A stretch of 64,000 nucleotides of DNA from Neurospora tetrasperma FGSC 2508 (Eukaryota > Ascomycota > Sordariomycetes > Sordariales > Sordariaceae), in assembly GCF_000213175.1 (NCBI RefSeq), contig NW_009799104.1, forward strand, positions 1,801,724-1,865,723, read 5' to 3'. A model generated the notes under the pieces. The model was not told the DNA's origin and made no database searches. It saw only the letters and a program-made list of their open reading frames with translations. The translations under genes and the position numbers were made by a program. Positions 1-12,525 of this stretch are shown piece after piece. How positions within the stretch are numbered: position 1 is the stretch's first letter; the number at the start of each line of letters is the position of its first letter.

Positions 1-45
1 GTGTGTAGTGTGTGTGTGTGTAGTGTGTGTGNTGGGGGGGGGGGT
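1..45. repeat. GT-rich microsatellite and poly-G run with an unresolved base
   Basis: The window opens with alternating GT/GTA units followed by a run of about a dozen G, with an N at position 32. The ambiguous base inside a homopolymer suggests difficult sequencing or a contig or gap edge. No function is inferred. Confidence 0.85.
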
Positions 46-2913
46 AATTATGAGGCATATACAGTTGATGTAACGAATAGATTACTTGATCGAGAATTTA
101 TGTCGAACCCTTTGTATGTATGTTGAGTGATGGGGAGAGGGGAAGAATGAAAGTCGCGAGGGATGAATGTTCCATAGCACCCCATGGGGTTTTTGAACAT
201 GATTCCCGGGATGTCCCAGCAACTGTAAAATAATCCAGTGAAAGCTAGATCTTGAGTTCTGATTTCTACGCATCATACCTTGTTGTTTCCGGATAATTCC
301 AGTTCATGATCTTGCTTGGGGAAGGGGTGTCCTCTCAGATCCATCTCATAGGATTCAATGGACAGCAAGTGTTGAGTTAGTGGCTTATCAATAAAGGTCC
401 AGGATGTGCGGGGATTGGACAGGATCTAATAGCGCAAGAACACACCTTGGCTATATTCTGTTCCTTGCTCCAAAGTGCTTGCTGTATTTACATATTTCCA
501 TGCAGCTCAGGGAGGGGAACACTTTCTTCAGAGGATTATGCTTTTTCCTCTTGCTCATAGCCTGGTCTACGTTTACTTTGCTTGTTTGAAGCAATCGTTT
601 TCCACAATCACCATTGCCGAACGTCTATCATCCCAGCCAAGAATCGCTGTTTGCAGATCCGGAAACACAAAGTGTAGATTCACATCTGCCGAAAGGCCAC
701 CTGAGTCCTTCTGACAGGGGCCATCCACCAAGCTTCCTTTCGCCGCCTCCTCCTCCTCAGCTGCAGCTTACAAGCGCACCAAGGGAGAGATAGCAGGCCA
801 CTTTGAGAGCATGGAAGCTGCTCGCAAGGCGCATGGAAACCCTTCCCGAATCCCGAGAACGTGGCGACAGGGTATTCATTGTTGTTTACGAGGGCGGATC
901 GGAAGCATCATGAGTTGTAAGTTTGAGGTCCATTGACCAGCCAAGTTGTTGGTGAGAAGTTACCTCAAGTTGGACCTTCTGAAACTCTCGTTAGGTCTTC
1001 TCGATGGGAATTTCCCCCTCAAATTACTGAGGGTGCCTTTGCTAATAGATATATATAGTCGAGACTGGAATCTTCGTCGGCGTACAGAACAGAGATCAAT
1101 ATGGAATGGTTGCTTCCTGATCAAACCCCACTGTCCCGATTTATACACTACACGGAACAGTTGCTGTTCCCGAGAGGCTACACTAAAAGGCAAGTGTGTG
1201 GGACGTGGGAAGCAGATCATGAGGGACGTTCAGAATGGAGTCTGCCGAGCGCCCCGGGTTCACCGCCGCCAAGACGATCCCTTATTACCGGACTTTCAAC
1301 ACGACCAGTTGCCGTCTTTCCACAACTGCCTTTGGGCCACCGAAACCGCTTACGTCTTTGTACAGGACATATCCGGGAACACGGTGTTCGAAAGCGTCCA
1401 TCCGGCTCACGTATCTTGGTAGGACCTTGCCAACCTTTGCAACTTGTCGCAGTCAGCGATTGGATAGGACATCTGCCGATGGATATTGGCTCGCATGTGC
1501 CCCTCCCCCCTCCCTAGGCGTTGGCGTCACGCCCCCACTACCACCATTACACCAACGGCAGTGATGTTTGGTCGCGCATGTGGTAGTAGTGGTCACAATT
1601 TAGGTGTTTGCTCAGCTATCTCATGTCTATGCTTAGTCGGTGACTTCCAATTAAGGCTCCGATTACGGCTTCTACTTACCACTTACACGCACATCATTGT
1701 GTTGCTCTCATCGCGGAACACCAGGCAAGCATCGCAGAGGTATATCTTACATCCACACGGCTTTACAGACGAGAGACACATTTCAGACTACTACTCAACT
1801 CCCGATATCCATTGATCGTATCGGTTGAGGAGGGTGGCAATCCGCCATTAACTTTAGTGTATATGGCATACCGCATCTCCCAATGTTTGGTGATGGGCAA
1901 CTTGGTTGGTACAGTACCTACACCCATTCCAAGCAACGAAAAAGGAATGGTTCCTTTGTATACATTCAGCAGCCCTGTGACCTCCATCTTCATCACAGCT
2001 GTAATCATGGGTGAGTACTTGGCTATGCACCCTCCATGAAGCCGGTTGACCAATACCGTGTAATTCAGGGGTGAACTTGATACACCCTTGACTCCTACCT
2101 GGTTCTCTTGACCCTCTTCCTTGGAGAGATATATCGTATACACCGCAAAGAAAGTTCACACTTTTCAGATATCGAGACAACGAGGATTTTCTTTTGTCAA
2201 ACCAGTCATTAACTGAAGTGTGAACCTAGTGGTTTGCCCTACAACAATTCATCTCCGTCTGCAAAGTTCAGCTGTTTGTTCGAGTTGATATCTGCCCATA
2301 CTGTGCGTGGAATGGCTGGCTTGTTGGAGGGCGAGATATGTAGGAAGTCCCTACCCAACATGATGATGTAGGACCACCGGGCCGTCAGCCTATAGGGGAC
2401 TTCTCCGCCTTGCTTGTTGACATATCAAGTCTATCCCAGGATTACCGGGCATCGGGAGATGCACGGGGGAAAACTGTCGGGGTAGGTTTGCATGGGTGGG
2501 AGATCAGCCTCGGAATCCTATGACGGCACCTCGGTACCTACCTACCTACCCCAGTTTGTCTTCTTCTAGGACGGGGAGATCTTCTTGTGTCTCTCAACCC
2601 ATGTCTCGCGTTATAAGAGCCGCTTACATATGCCCTCCATATGGGTGTCTTGGTCGAGCAGCAGTCACATATAAGCTCATTCGAGACAGCTTTCTTGTTG
2701 CTTTGTCTATTACTTGTTTGTTTCACTTAATATCCTGTCAGCTTCTTTGCTTTCTTATCCTCCACTTGCCGAATCTCAGGTTTCAACAACCATAACACGA
2801 TCAGACCACATTACGCTTGGTCATAGAGAAACAAAGATACAGGCTCGACGCCTCAGGGCACCGCTACATACGCCTTCCTCTTCCCGTCACAATAGTTATC
2901 CGTTTGAGTCAAG
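46..2913. other. Gene-poor stretch upstream of the P450 gene
   Basis: No ORF here has a recognisable domain, continuous codon bias or convincing splice structure. The longest open frames (about 130-160 codons between 946 and 1517) overlap each other in several frames and look random. The last few hundred bases must hold the promoter and 5' UTR of the P450 gene. Nothing else is supported. Confidence 0.5.
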
Positions 2914-4776
2914 ATGATTACAGATTTGATAATAAAAGTGCTGGCACAGCACTGGCCAGCAATACTTTGCTTAGTCCTTGTGGGGTGGCTGGTTAGGAAC
3001 AGATATCACAATGGTCTGAACAAATACCCAGGCCCGTTCCTGGCATCGTTGACGGACTGGTGGAGGTTCATTGATGTGTATAAGCGGAGGCCAGAAGTTA
3101 CACACATTGCGCTTCACAAGAAACATGGCCCTATTGTACGCCTTGGACCCAACACTTTGTCCTTTTCGGATCCAGAGGCGATCAAGACGATATACGGTCT
3201 TAACAAGGGGTTTGTCAAGGTGAGTTTTGATCCATGAAACGGCCTCGACCCAAAGAAGAATTTGGGATGTTCACTGACTCCCATCAAACAGTCCGACTTT
3301 TACGTTGTCCAGCAATCCACCGTCAAAGGCCACAACCTCCCGTCCCTCTTCAGCACAACCGACAATGAATTCCACATGCAATTCCGCCGCTGCGTCAACT
3401 CTGCCTTTGCCATGTCAGCCCTCGTCCAGTATGAGCCGTTTGTCGATAACACCACCAAGCTCTTCCTGAAACAGACCGAGAAGCTGTACGTTGAAGGAGG
3501 GGAAAAGGCGTGCGACTTTACCCGCTGGTTGCAGTTCTATGCGTTTGACGTCATTGGTGAGATAACGTACAGCAAGAGACACGGGTTCATCGAGCACAAT
3601 AAGGATATCGATGGGATTGTTTCATATCTGACCAAGCTGTTCAACTACGTCGCTCCCGTACGTCTTCCAACCAAACCCCTATTCTTGCCTTCCTGCTAGA
3701 AGCTTAACCTAACTCCGTGAGCTAGATCGGCCAAATCCCCCTCCTCGACCGGCTCTTCCTCAAAAACCCTCTTTACCTCAAACTCTCCCAATGGGGCCTC
3801 ATAGACGGCACCATGCCCGTCGCCGCCTTTGCGCGCGCCCGCATGGCCGAGCGTCTTCCCGAACTGCAAACCGAAAAGACAGCCATCTTGCCCACCTCGG
3901 AGAAACAAGCCCAGCTAAAGATCCAAACCCCCGACCTCCTCTCCAAGTTCCTCGCCGCCCGCTCCGCCCGCCCCAACTTCATGACCGACACCCTCGTGCA
4001 GACCATGGCCGTCTCCATGGCCTTTGCCGGCTCCGAGACCACCGCCATTTCGCTCTCGGCCGTGTTTTACTACCTGCTCCGCACCCCGCGCGCGCTGGCC
4101 CGTTTGCGGGAGGAGATTGACGAAGCGGCGCGCCAGGGCAAGTTTAGCGATTACGAGACGGGCCTGGTTACTTGGGCGGAAGCCCAGACTTTGCCGTACC
4201 TGGATGCGTGTGTGAAGGAAGCGTTTCGATTGCATCCGGCTCCGGGGTTGCCGATGGAACGCGTGGTTCCCCCCCAGGGGATGGAGATAGTGCCGGGACA
4301 GTTTGTCAAGGGGGGCACGATTGTCGGGGTTAGTGCGTGGGTTTTGCATCGGGATGAGAGCATTTTTGGAGAAAGGGTGGAGGAGTTTAGGCCCGAGAGG
4401 TGGTTCGTGGACGAGACGGTGTCGTCGAAGGAGGAGGAGGGGAAGAGGATCAAGACGATGAATGGGCATATGTTGCAGTTTGGTATGGGGAGCAGGACGT
4501 GCATTGGCAAGAACATTAGTTTGTTGGAGATTTATAAGTTGGTGCCTACTTTGTTGAGGAGGTTTGAGGTCAGTTTACCCCCGTCTTTTCTTTTCCCCCT
4601 TTTTTTGGGTGTTGGATTTGAGGAGAGATGATTGACTGACAGATGGCGTGATACAGATCGAATTCGATGATCCGAGCAGGGAGTGGGAAATTGTGAATGC
4701 TTGGTTTGTCAAGCAGAATAACTTTATCACCAGGTTCAAGGTGAGGGACATCGTGATGCCCGAGAACAAGGAATAG
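2914..4776 (+). CDS. Cytochrome P450 monooxygenase, pisatin-demethylase-like
   Basis: A haem-thiolate monooxygenase, predicted to be ER-anchored and to use electrons from NADPH-P450 reductase. Model: exons 2914-3219, 3292-3657, 3726-4568 and 4657-4776; every junction is GT...AG and keeps phase 0, giving 544 residues, a normal length for a fungal microsomal P450. A hydrophobic N-terminal anchor (about residues 13-27) is followed by a YPGP proline hinge. The I-helix AGSETT lies near residue 324, the K-helix KEAFR near 387, PERW near 430, and the haem loop FGMGSRTCIGKN puts the axial Cys at about 483. The haem loop and overall pattern resemble the pisatin demethylase (CYP57-like) group, whose known members act on plant phenolics. 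The substrate cannot be read from sequence, and there is no neighbouring secondary-metabolism core gene, so a stand-alone detoxifying enzyme is as likely as a cluster member. Confidence 0.93.
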
Positions 4777-5158
4777 TAGGTTTGGGTTTTGGGTATGGGG
4801 GAGGTGTTTGGCGTCATGATGGTTTACTGTTTGTTATTGCAGCAAGTTCGATGGGAGAGGTGTGAACCGAATGGACGTTCTGTTGAATGCCTACCTCTAT
4901 GTAGATGGTGGCTCCATGTCAGTGTGGAAGTGCAGCATACGAACTCAAGATACTTGCATGTAGATGAGCTACAAATCAAAAAATCCTTTCAATAGGTTGG
5001 CTTCTATATTGTGCTGGTGAAGGGGTATCAACAAAAACGAACGATGTATCCAACTGAAGCGGCTCAAGTACGTCCAAATCCCTCAAGTAGGATGTCCAAA
5101 TGAAAGTAGACAGGCCCCATAGCCGTCATTCCACCTTTTCCTTTACAACAATCTTCCA
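4777..5158. other. Convergent 3' ends between P450 and the next gene
   Basis: About 380 bases between two convergent stop codons. It should contain both 3' UTRs. No ORF or repeat stands out. Confidence 0.5.
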
Positions 5159-8100
5159 TCAAACACCTCCAACACCCCCATCCTCCAAACTCTCATCCCA
5201 GCCACCCGTCTCCAACAACCACCCGCCAACCCTTTCCTTAACCCCTCCAATCGTCTCCCCTAACGCTTCATTCCATTGATCCTGTACCACCCTCACCTTC
5301 TCCTTCAAATCCTCCGTCAACCTCTGTCCCTCCTCCACCCTCATTTGCTCGACCCTACTCGCATCCCGTCCATCACTCTCCATCACCTTTGCCTTCGCAC
5401 TCACGCACGCCTCCTTAACCTCATGCAACAAACACAACAGATTCGTCTGACTTTCAATAAACTGATACGTGCTCTTCTCCGCATGCAACAACAGACTAAA
5501 CAGATACTGCAGCGGATGCTCCACATAGCTCGGATTCTCTTCATACTCCGACTGTGGGATCTGGATCTGGAACCCTTCCATGCTCGCCGGGATGTTATCC
5601 AGCAGTCTCTTCAGCGGGGGCGCAATGTCCCAAAAGGCCGATAACTGCGCCTCGACGCCGCGGATGACGGTCTCTTCGACTACATCCCGGAACTGCTGCG
5701 TGCGATGCAGGACTTCCTCGTGGTAAGCCAGGGCGCGCTTGGCCGCGTCTTCGGCAAAAAAGGCCATGGCGCTGGCGATTTTGTCTTGTTGTCCTTGTAC
5801 GAGGCGGTAGGGCGTCAGGACGACTTCGCGGTAGCGGTCGTTGCGGTCAGACAATAGATCGTAGAGGGCGCGGTGGAGCGTTTCGCGCGCTTCAAAGATC
5901 CATTTGAGCAAGGTGAGTTTTTCGAGCAGTTCGGGTTGCTCGTCGCCTTCTTCTTGCGGGAGGTTCGGGTTGGAGTCGTGGGTTTCGTCAAAGAGGCGAG
6001 ACCGGAGCGAGTCGAAGAGCTCGGTGGCCTTGGTGATGCGGGTCTGCAGAATTTCGTTGACGGGCACGACGACGGCGGTTTGGAATTCGTCAAAGTCGGA
6101 CTTTTCGAGGTCTTGGATTCGGCTGTTTTCGGATGTGTTGGCGTCCGTTTCGATGGCGGCTGCCTCTGCGTACCCGATAGAACCCGAGGCGATTTCGGAC
6201 TGGAGGTTCTGCCGGAGGGTGACACGGCGCTGTTTGGCGGCGTCGGCGGCGTCGGTGCGCGCTTTGGTGCTGGCGAGCTTAAATTTCTCTTTGATGGCGT
6301 CGATCTCGGTCATGTCGCTGATGACTCGGACCGTACTACGGGTCTGGGTGAGCTCTGGGTGGTTGTTGTTGACGGCCGGGTGGTGGCGTGGGTAGGGGGG
6401 TGGAAGGGTCACCAGGCGAGAGACGTCCAGGTGCGCAGGGTTGGGTGTGCTTGGGCTCGAGTAGTTGGATAACACAGAGTTGCGGGCTGATTGTTGTTGC
6501 GGTGCGGGTGTTGTTTGGTCTGGTTCATGCCATCCAACCTTCTCAGGAGGATATTCAGAGTCAGAATAGCGCTGGTTGTTGCTCGGGCCGGCTGATCCGT
6601 CGTCGATCCATTGGAGAGCTTCTCTGGCTTCCTTGGGGACGCCCATGTATTTGGATTCCCTTTTGGATCGTTCCATTTTCATTGACGGGGCACCGCTCGA
6701 GTCTGCTTCCCACCATCGACTTGCCGGACGACCTCGAGAGTCCTGCTCATCCACCGCATCACTCACGCTCATGCTAAGGATGGGCGATAACGAGGGCATG
6801 TAGTTCGAAGTCGGCCAGTTGTTTGCATTCGGTGTGTTTCCGCTGCTTCCTGGCGTCATTGGCTGACTAGCGCTCGACGGCGTGATGGGCGTTTGTCCAT
6901 GGCTATTGGGATTTCCACTGAACACAGAACCAATAGAGCCACGATGCGACCTGGGTTCTGAGGACTGCGGTGTGGTCAGTTCAATCACCCCACTTGTAGC
7001 AGAGTTCGAGGACTCTCGTCTGTTGTGGGTATCCATCGGTCGGAATAGGTCGCGAGTGAGGTCAAGGATTTCGGAGCCCATGGCCCCTATAGCCGCCCCG
7101 TATCTTTCCCTCCGTATCCTGGATTCACTGACAAAGAACTCGGCAAACAGGCGAACTCGCTCGGCATCACTCGATGCCGTCATTTCTTTTTGAGCAAAGG
7201 CTGTGAAGCGCTCGATGGTGGCTTGTGTGAACTGCTCGTTACTTTGGCTGATGACCGAGTGTCGTGTCAGATGAGTAGCAGGCACATGACAAGCCGAAGA
7301 CGATCGGCTTCCGGTGGGTGGTGTCGGAAGAGCCTTGGGTGAAAGAGTCTGGTTATCCTCGATATACCGATGGGTTTCCGATGACACCCCTGTCGGTGTT
7401 AGCTGGCCAGAATGAGCCTGATTCGAGCCCATGGCTCGCGGCGTGGTGCCCCTAGATTCATGCATGTTGTCCATCGACTCTCCCGTCCTGAGACCGTCGC
7501 TCGTTCGACTGGACCTCGGTGTTCCTCGAGTGATTGTCAACCGTCTCTGCAATCCACCTGAGCCTGGAATGACAATATCTGAAAGATCCTGCGACCCATC
7601 CATGAAGTTACTAGCGCTTCCTCTTGTCCGGCTTTCCGTCCTTCGCTCACGGATGGTCTTGTCAGTTCTCTGAGCGTAACTCCTAGCCAGCGAGCCCATT
7701 GAGGCTTCTGAAGACGCTGCTGATTGAGGATGTGCGCTCAAACTTGCGACACTCGCAGTTTCCGTTGTAAAAGGTACCCTATTATTGGGAGATGGTGTTC
7801 GGGCTTGGGCTTGAGCGTTCGACATGACCTCGGTATCTTGCCAATTTGCTGGGGTGGGCGGAACAGGCCCCAAAGCAGTAACTCCGCTGGGAGGGGCCCT
7901 GCGAGTGGGAAGCGAGACGACGACGGGGTCGTTTCCACAAGGAAATCTTTGAACACTTTGGGTACTTTGGGATCGCGCTGACGACGGCGGAGGGCCCGGT
8001 GGAGGAGGCGGTACGGGCATTGCAGAATCCCATCTAACCTGTGATGAAGACCGGGACCTGGCTGATGTCGGCGTAGCAATGGCAGGCGTTGATACTGCTC

Positions 8101-8828
8101 TTCGTGCCGCCGGGGCTTGGCTCGCCGTTTGTTCAGGCTGTGGTATTTGCAACGTCAAAGGCCTCGGCGAGTTCGTGTTCCCATTCATAACGCGAGACAT
8201 GAGCCCTTGGTGTCGGACCGGTGGATGAATGTCTACAGGAGTGTTTGCCTGTTGTTCTCGTCGCCTGCTCAATGACGGAAACCCAAACCGCCTTTCTCTT
8301 GACGATTCTCTCGTGCCAGGAGGTGGTGGAAACGACGCGGTTGCAAGTGGCGGCTCAGTGGGAGGCCGTTGAGCTGGGGGTGCCGGCGGTGGTGGAGCTC
8401 GGGCTGCGGATATGTTCGCCCCGTGAGACGGCTCTAGCACCATACTCATCGGCCTTGCGCTACGTGGAGGTGAATATGGGGGTGGAGGTGGAGGGGTTGC
8501 TAACATCGTCAGCATGGCCTTTGGATCAACCCTCCTGTTGACTTGACTTACCTTGTGGCTCAAGATAAGGGTGGCCTTGTGGTGGTGGGAACTGCTGCAT
8601 AGTACGATCAGAACCCGGGCCTATGGCCGGAGACGCAACCCATTCCTGCGGATTGTATGGCTGAATTGCGCTTAGGGGTGTCTGGTTCGATGAGAAAGCG
8701 TGAGAAGTCATCGACACGGCCGAGAGCGGTGTATTGGCGTGATGGCCATGATATCCCCCCAGTGAAGCCGTCAAGAGAGGATTGAGGCCGGCACGGAGGC
8801 GCGCCGTGGGATCTCTTGAGGAACTCAT
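5159..8828 (-). CDS. Large conserved-looking fungal protein of unknown function
   Basis: I do not recognise this protein. Model: exon 1 8828-8552, a 52-nt intron 8551-8500 (GTAAGT donor, GCTGAC branch site, TTAG acceptor), exon 2 8499-5159, giving about 1,205 residues. The frame stays open further upstream, so an extra 5' exon is possible; the ATG at 8828 was chosen because the sequence before it looks like T-rich UTR. The N-terminal ~470 residues are Pro/Ser/Thr-rich and probably disordered. A helical block follows near residues 500-570 (ERFTAFAQKEM onward). Another low-complexity stretch comes next, and then a long charged helical C-terminal region (about 830-1190) that looks like coiled coil. 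There are no membrane segments or catalytic motifs. The layout suggests a scaffold or cytoskeleton-associated protein, but that is inference only. Confidence 0.8.
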
Positions 8829-11800
8829 GGCTGGAGATTGTCGAGAATGTTCCTGATTTAGCCCGTATGGTACCACAGCATCCACACAAGGACCTGCGGG
8901 CTGACTGTAAACCCTTTTAGACCAAAAAAAATAATAAACAATGGGATACCGGTGATGCCAGATGAGATGTCGACGACGTGCCGGATGCCTATTGATCCCC
9001 AAAACCGTGCCTCGAGCCCGCACCAAGCATAATTCTCAAAATTGTCGTCGCAACGCCATTCACAGTCGGAGGTGGTCGGAACGTGGGGTTGTTGTTCAAG
9101 GCCAGGTCCTCACAAGACGGTGCCAGGACAAGGTGGACAAAGGCCCCAATGAGAGTTTCCGGTCAACCGGTGGGTTGAAGGCGCGGCTGAGGAACAGCTG
9201 GAGGTTGTATCTACCGCTTGCGCAAGTGTGGTAGATAAAGTGAAGTTCGTTGGATTGGGCTGTATAAGCGATGTTTGTGAGGAGGTGAAAGAAAGGGAGT
9301 GGTTGCCCCAGGCCGCGCCCTAGTGCGGCAACGCTCACACTACACTACTGACTACATATGTGTACTGCGTAGATTCATACTCCATAAAAGCTAAGCAACA
9401 CACAAGAACCCCGGTCTTATAGGTCTCACGGGCGGCGAGCTAGTTGTGTAGCATTGCCAATGCATAAAACGCGGGAACCGGCCTCCTGTCTAAACAGGCC
9501 TAGACGACTGGTCGATCTTGGCAGCTGGGAGGCCAGGCTTTCTCCAAGAGGAGGTGGTTTTCCGACGGAAATACTGCTGGTCCCTCTAGGTTCCGTCGTC
9601 TGTTATCACCGCTCCAGGAGATGAAACGGTGGTGTGTACGAGGGATGCCTCATCCATACCATGGTACCGACCACATGCTTGATTGCGGATACAGTGAGGT
9701 TGCAGACGGACGGGAACATGTGCACGAAAATGGTTGCAAGTCTCGCCCTGGCCTCGCCTGCTGTGTTAATAAGTCAATAAGGTGGCCTCATCTATCCTCC
9801 ATCTCCTGACAGTTTGACACCGTCGAGGCTGCCTCTGTGTGTTTCCTCGTCCGCATGGTAACTAGATGGGCAAGAGTTTTATCTGTGAGCAGCCCAACTT
9901 ACGATAGGCACTAGCAAGCCCAGGCACAAAGGAGATAGATAGATCCGGAAGTGGCCCCTGATTTGCAGGAGAAGATGGTGTGCCCGTGTGACTGTTGGCT
10001 AGGCACTAGGTCGTGCTACAGTGCACCCCGCGATGGACGTTGACGAGCTGATCAGAAAATGTTGTTTTCCCAAAGAGGTCTTGGGTGGGTGTGGTCAAGA
10101 GAGGAAGCAGAAGCTTCTGATGAAGAAGAGGAGTTCACCCCACAGTATCGCCGCGTTGCACGGTATCCCATGCAAATCATTGACTGAAAGCTCCACTGAA
10201 TACCGTTGCCTTTGACTGGGTTTGGAAATTCATCGCCGAACGATTTTTTTCTTCTCTTTTTTTCTTCTGTCTTTTCGGCCGAGATATGGATATTCTGGCA
10301 TTACATCGCGGGCCCTCAAAGTCGAAGGCCCAGCAGAAGGCAGCTCCGAGGCGATTGGTGAAATGAAGATGGCGTGTCCGAGCAATTTATTTTTGGAACA
10401 AGGGACCCAAAACTCCCAACTCCGTGCTTCATCCGTGATTCGTTGAATTCGTGATATAGTTGCTGGCGCTTATCCCCCTGGTGTTTTTGAGAAATGTGAT
10501 TCGACAGCTCCTTCAGCAGCTCGAAAAGATGCATTAGCACGATGGACCCATTGAAGTCCCCCCATTGACGACGACAACCAGGTAGATTTTGTTACGCTTC
10601 GAAATGTTCCCAGGATCGCTGTTGTTCCCGATCATCCAAATCATCCACGTGAAAAGGGACCAATCCATGAAGAAAAGAGCCCAAGGACCAGGACGATGAG
10701 TATCATTGGCAGGTTGGCTCGGTGTCAAGACTTGGTGCCAAGTTACCATCACGCGATTCTTCATCGCTCCAACTACCACCGCTACAAAGTGAACACACCA
10801 CACTTGAAGACCCCAGCTAGCTCTTCAGGCCCCATCTGTGAGACATGCCTGGTCCATGTCTCTGTGATATCGATTTCAGCATCACGGACCTGGATCTGGA
10901 AAGCGCACCCGGCCGACCCTTCGTCAGGCGTTGAGGCGTTGAAGTGCCGAGCTGCAAGCTGTTCGTGTTGATTGTACGAAACCAGACATCTCTCAGGCAG
11001 TCCGCAATATCCTGAAGAACATGGTTTTCCCCAAAGTCGTGGCGACTGAGGTTTCACATGTCTTCTTGTGCTCACAGTGGCCTTTGATGTCTGAAATGTT
11101 TGCCATTCATGTCTCCAGGAACAGCAAGATGCCTATAAATAGCAGTATCATCTGTGTATTGATAGTGCTATCAGTGAAGTCAGACTGTGATTGTGTGACA
11201 TTTCTAGCAGTTCAAGCTGACCGGGTTTGCAAACAGAGGGTCGGTTAGATGCTGGGTAAGGGCAGAAGTACACAGCAGAACAGTAATGTAATATGTGAAG
11301 GGAAAGAATGTCTGCATGCCGACATGGTGATACTAGCGAATTTATCGGCGCCGTTATCACAAGGTGAGCATGCCACCTGTTTCTTTATCTCCCAATTTTG
11401 ATCGTTCCATTCATTGAGAAGGTTGAATGACCGAGTACCTTGTATGGGAGATATAGAATGAACACCGATTGCCTCAATGCCTCAATGCCTCAGACGTTAC
11501 CTACCGTTTGTATGTTTTTGACGAATCTGAATGATTTGATTCATGTTCATCAAGATATGGCTTTGGGAGAAAAGAGGCGACTGAAGATCCCGAGACGTGT
11601 GAGGCTGGTGTCCGTCTTCTCCGACGAAACGTGAACAGTGAATGGAAAAATTGAAGATATCAGTTTCAATCGGGGGTTTATATCTTTGAAGAGCGAAGTC
11701 GTTGACCATGTCCAAGTAGAAGCCCCAGAAGCATCGAACATGTCCAGAATCCGAGAGAAGACAGAAGGCTGGCCAGTGCCCCTTTGATTGAATTGACTGA

Positions 11801-11899
11801 TTGGCCAGACAGCTCAAGCTGCAGTGCCCGTGCTGCACAGCTCCACTGAAGCACCTCCACTGCCAGAATGGACCCGGACCCCAGAATGACGGTGCCCCT

Positions 11900-11922
11900 C
11901 AGTCAGTCAGTCAGCCAGTCAG
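11900..11922. repeat. Short CAGT tandem repeat
   Basis: About five to six tandem CAGT units, one of them imperfect (CAGC). A minor microsatellite in the upstream region of aha1. Confidence 0.8.
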
Positions 11923-12012
11923 GCCCGACCATTACCCCGCCGCATGGTGGTCACAGCTCGGACAGCCAGCCTTACTGCCCCTGCTGTCCGCCCAAATGGA
12001 GCCGAGTCAGTT

Positions 12013-12025
12013 TTCTAGAGCTTTC
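12013..12025 (+). promoter_or_regulatory. Heat-shock-element-like motif upstream of aha1
   Basis: TTCTAGAGCTTTC fits the HSE rule of three alternating 5-bp units (TTCnnGAAnnTTC) with one mismatch (GAG for GAA). It lies about 500 bp upstream of the start codon of a gene for an Hsp90 co-chaperone, a class that is commonly heat-inducible. The motif is seen; binding by heat shock factor is inferred. Confidence 0.3.
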
Positions 12026-12525
12026 CAAACAAAACTCCCCGACTTGCGACTCTTCCTTATTTTTGTTTTTTCTTCTCCGGCGAACCTCGCCCATTTCATC
12101 TTGACACTTTCAGTTCTTGTTCTCCCCGATTGACGACAGCAACGACCATTGATACCCCAACTATCATTTGCTTGTGTTTTCCAAGGTACGACCGCAATTC
12201 TTCTCCTTTTCCGTCTTCCTCCCGCTCTCCTTCACATTTCAAGCATTGCACTGCATGGCACGCAATTGCGCCGACACCGCGACACACTACGGCTTCTATG
12301 ATGATTGTTCAGCTGGCACCAGTCATAGGGTGACTTGTACTCCCTCCCTTGATGACAAACGCTGCGGTCTACCAGGACCATCTCTGATCTAGCCTTTTCT
12401 ACACCACTCTTGCGCACATTAATGACGTTGTGTTTGCCAAAGCATCGCGCTAATCCGTGGTTCACAGATTCCTTCTATCTAATTCTTAGTACCTTGTTTT
12501 ATCTAAACAAACCACAACCGTCAAA

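Larger units (their letters stand above)
8829..12525. other. 3.7 kb gene-poor stretch upstream of aha1
   Basis: Contains only short, mutually overlapping frames. A coding-like patch on the minus strand near 10782-11100 is described under findings. A heat-shock-element-like motif lies at 12013-12025. The 5' end holds the leader and promoter of the preceding minus-strand gene, and the 3' end the promoter of aha1. No RNA gene was recognised. Confidence 0.45.

Noticed and set aside
946-1517. Two overlapping plus-strand frames of 158 and 138 codons
   Set aside because: Two frames over the same DNA, neither with domain or codon bias, and no intron that would extend them.
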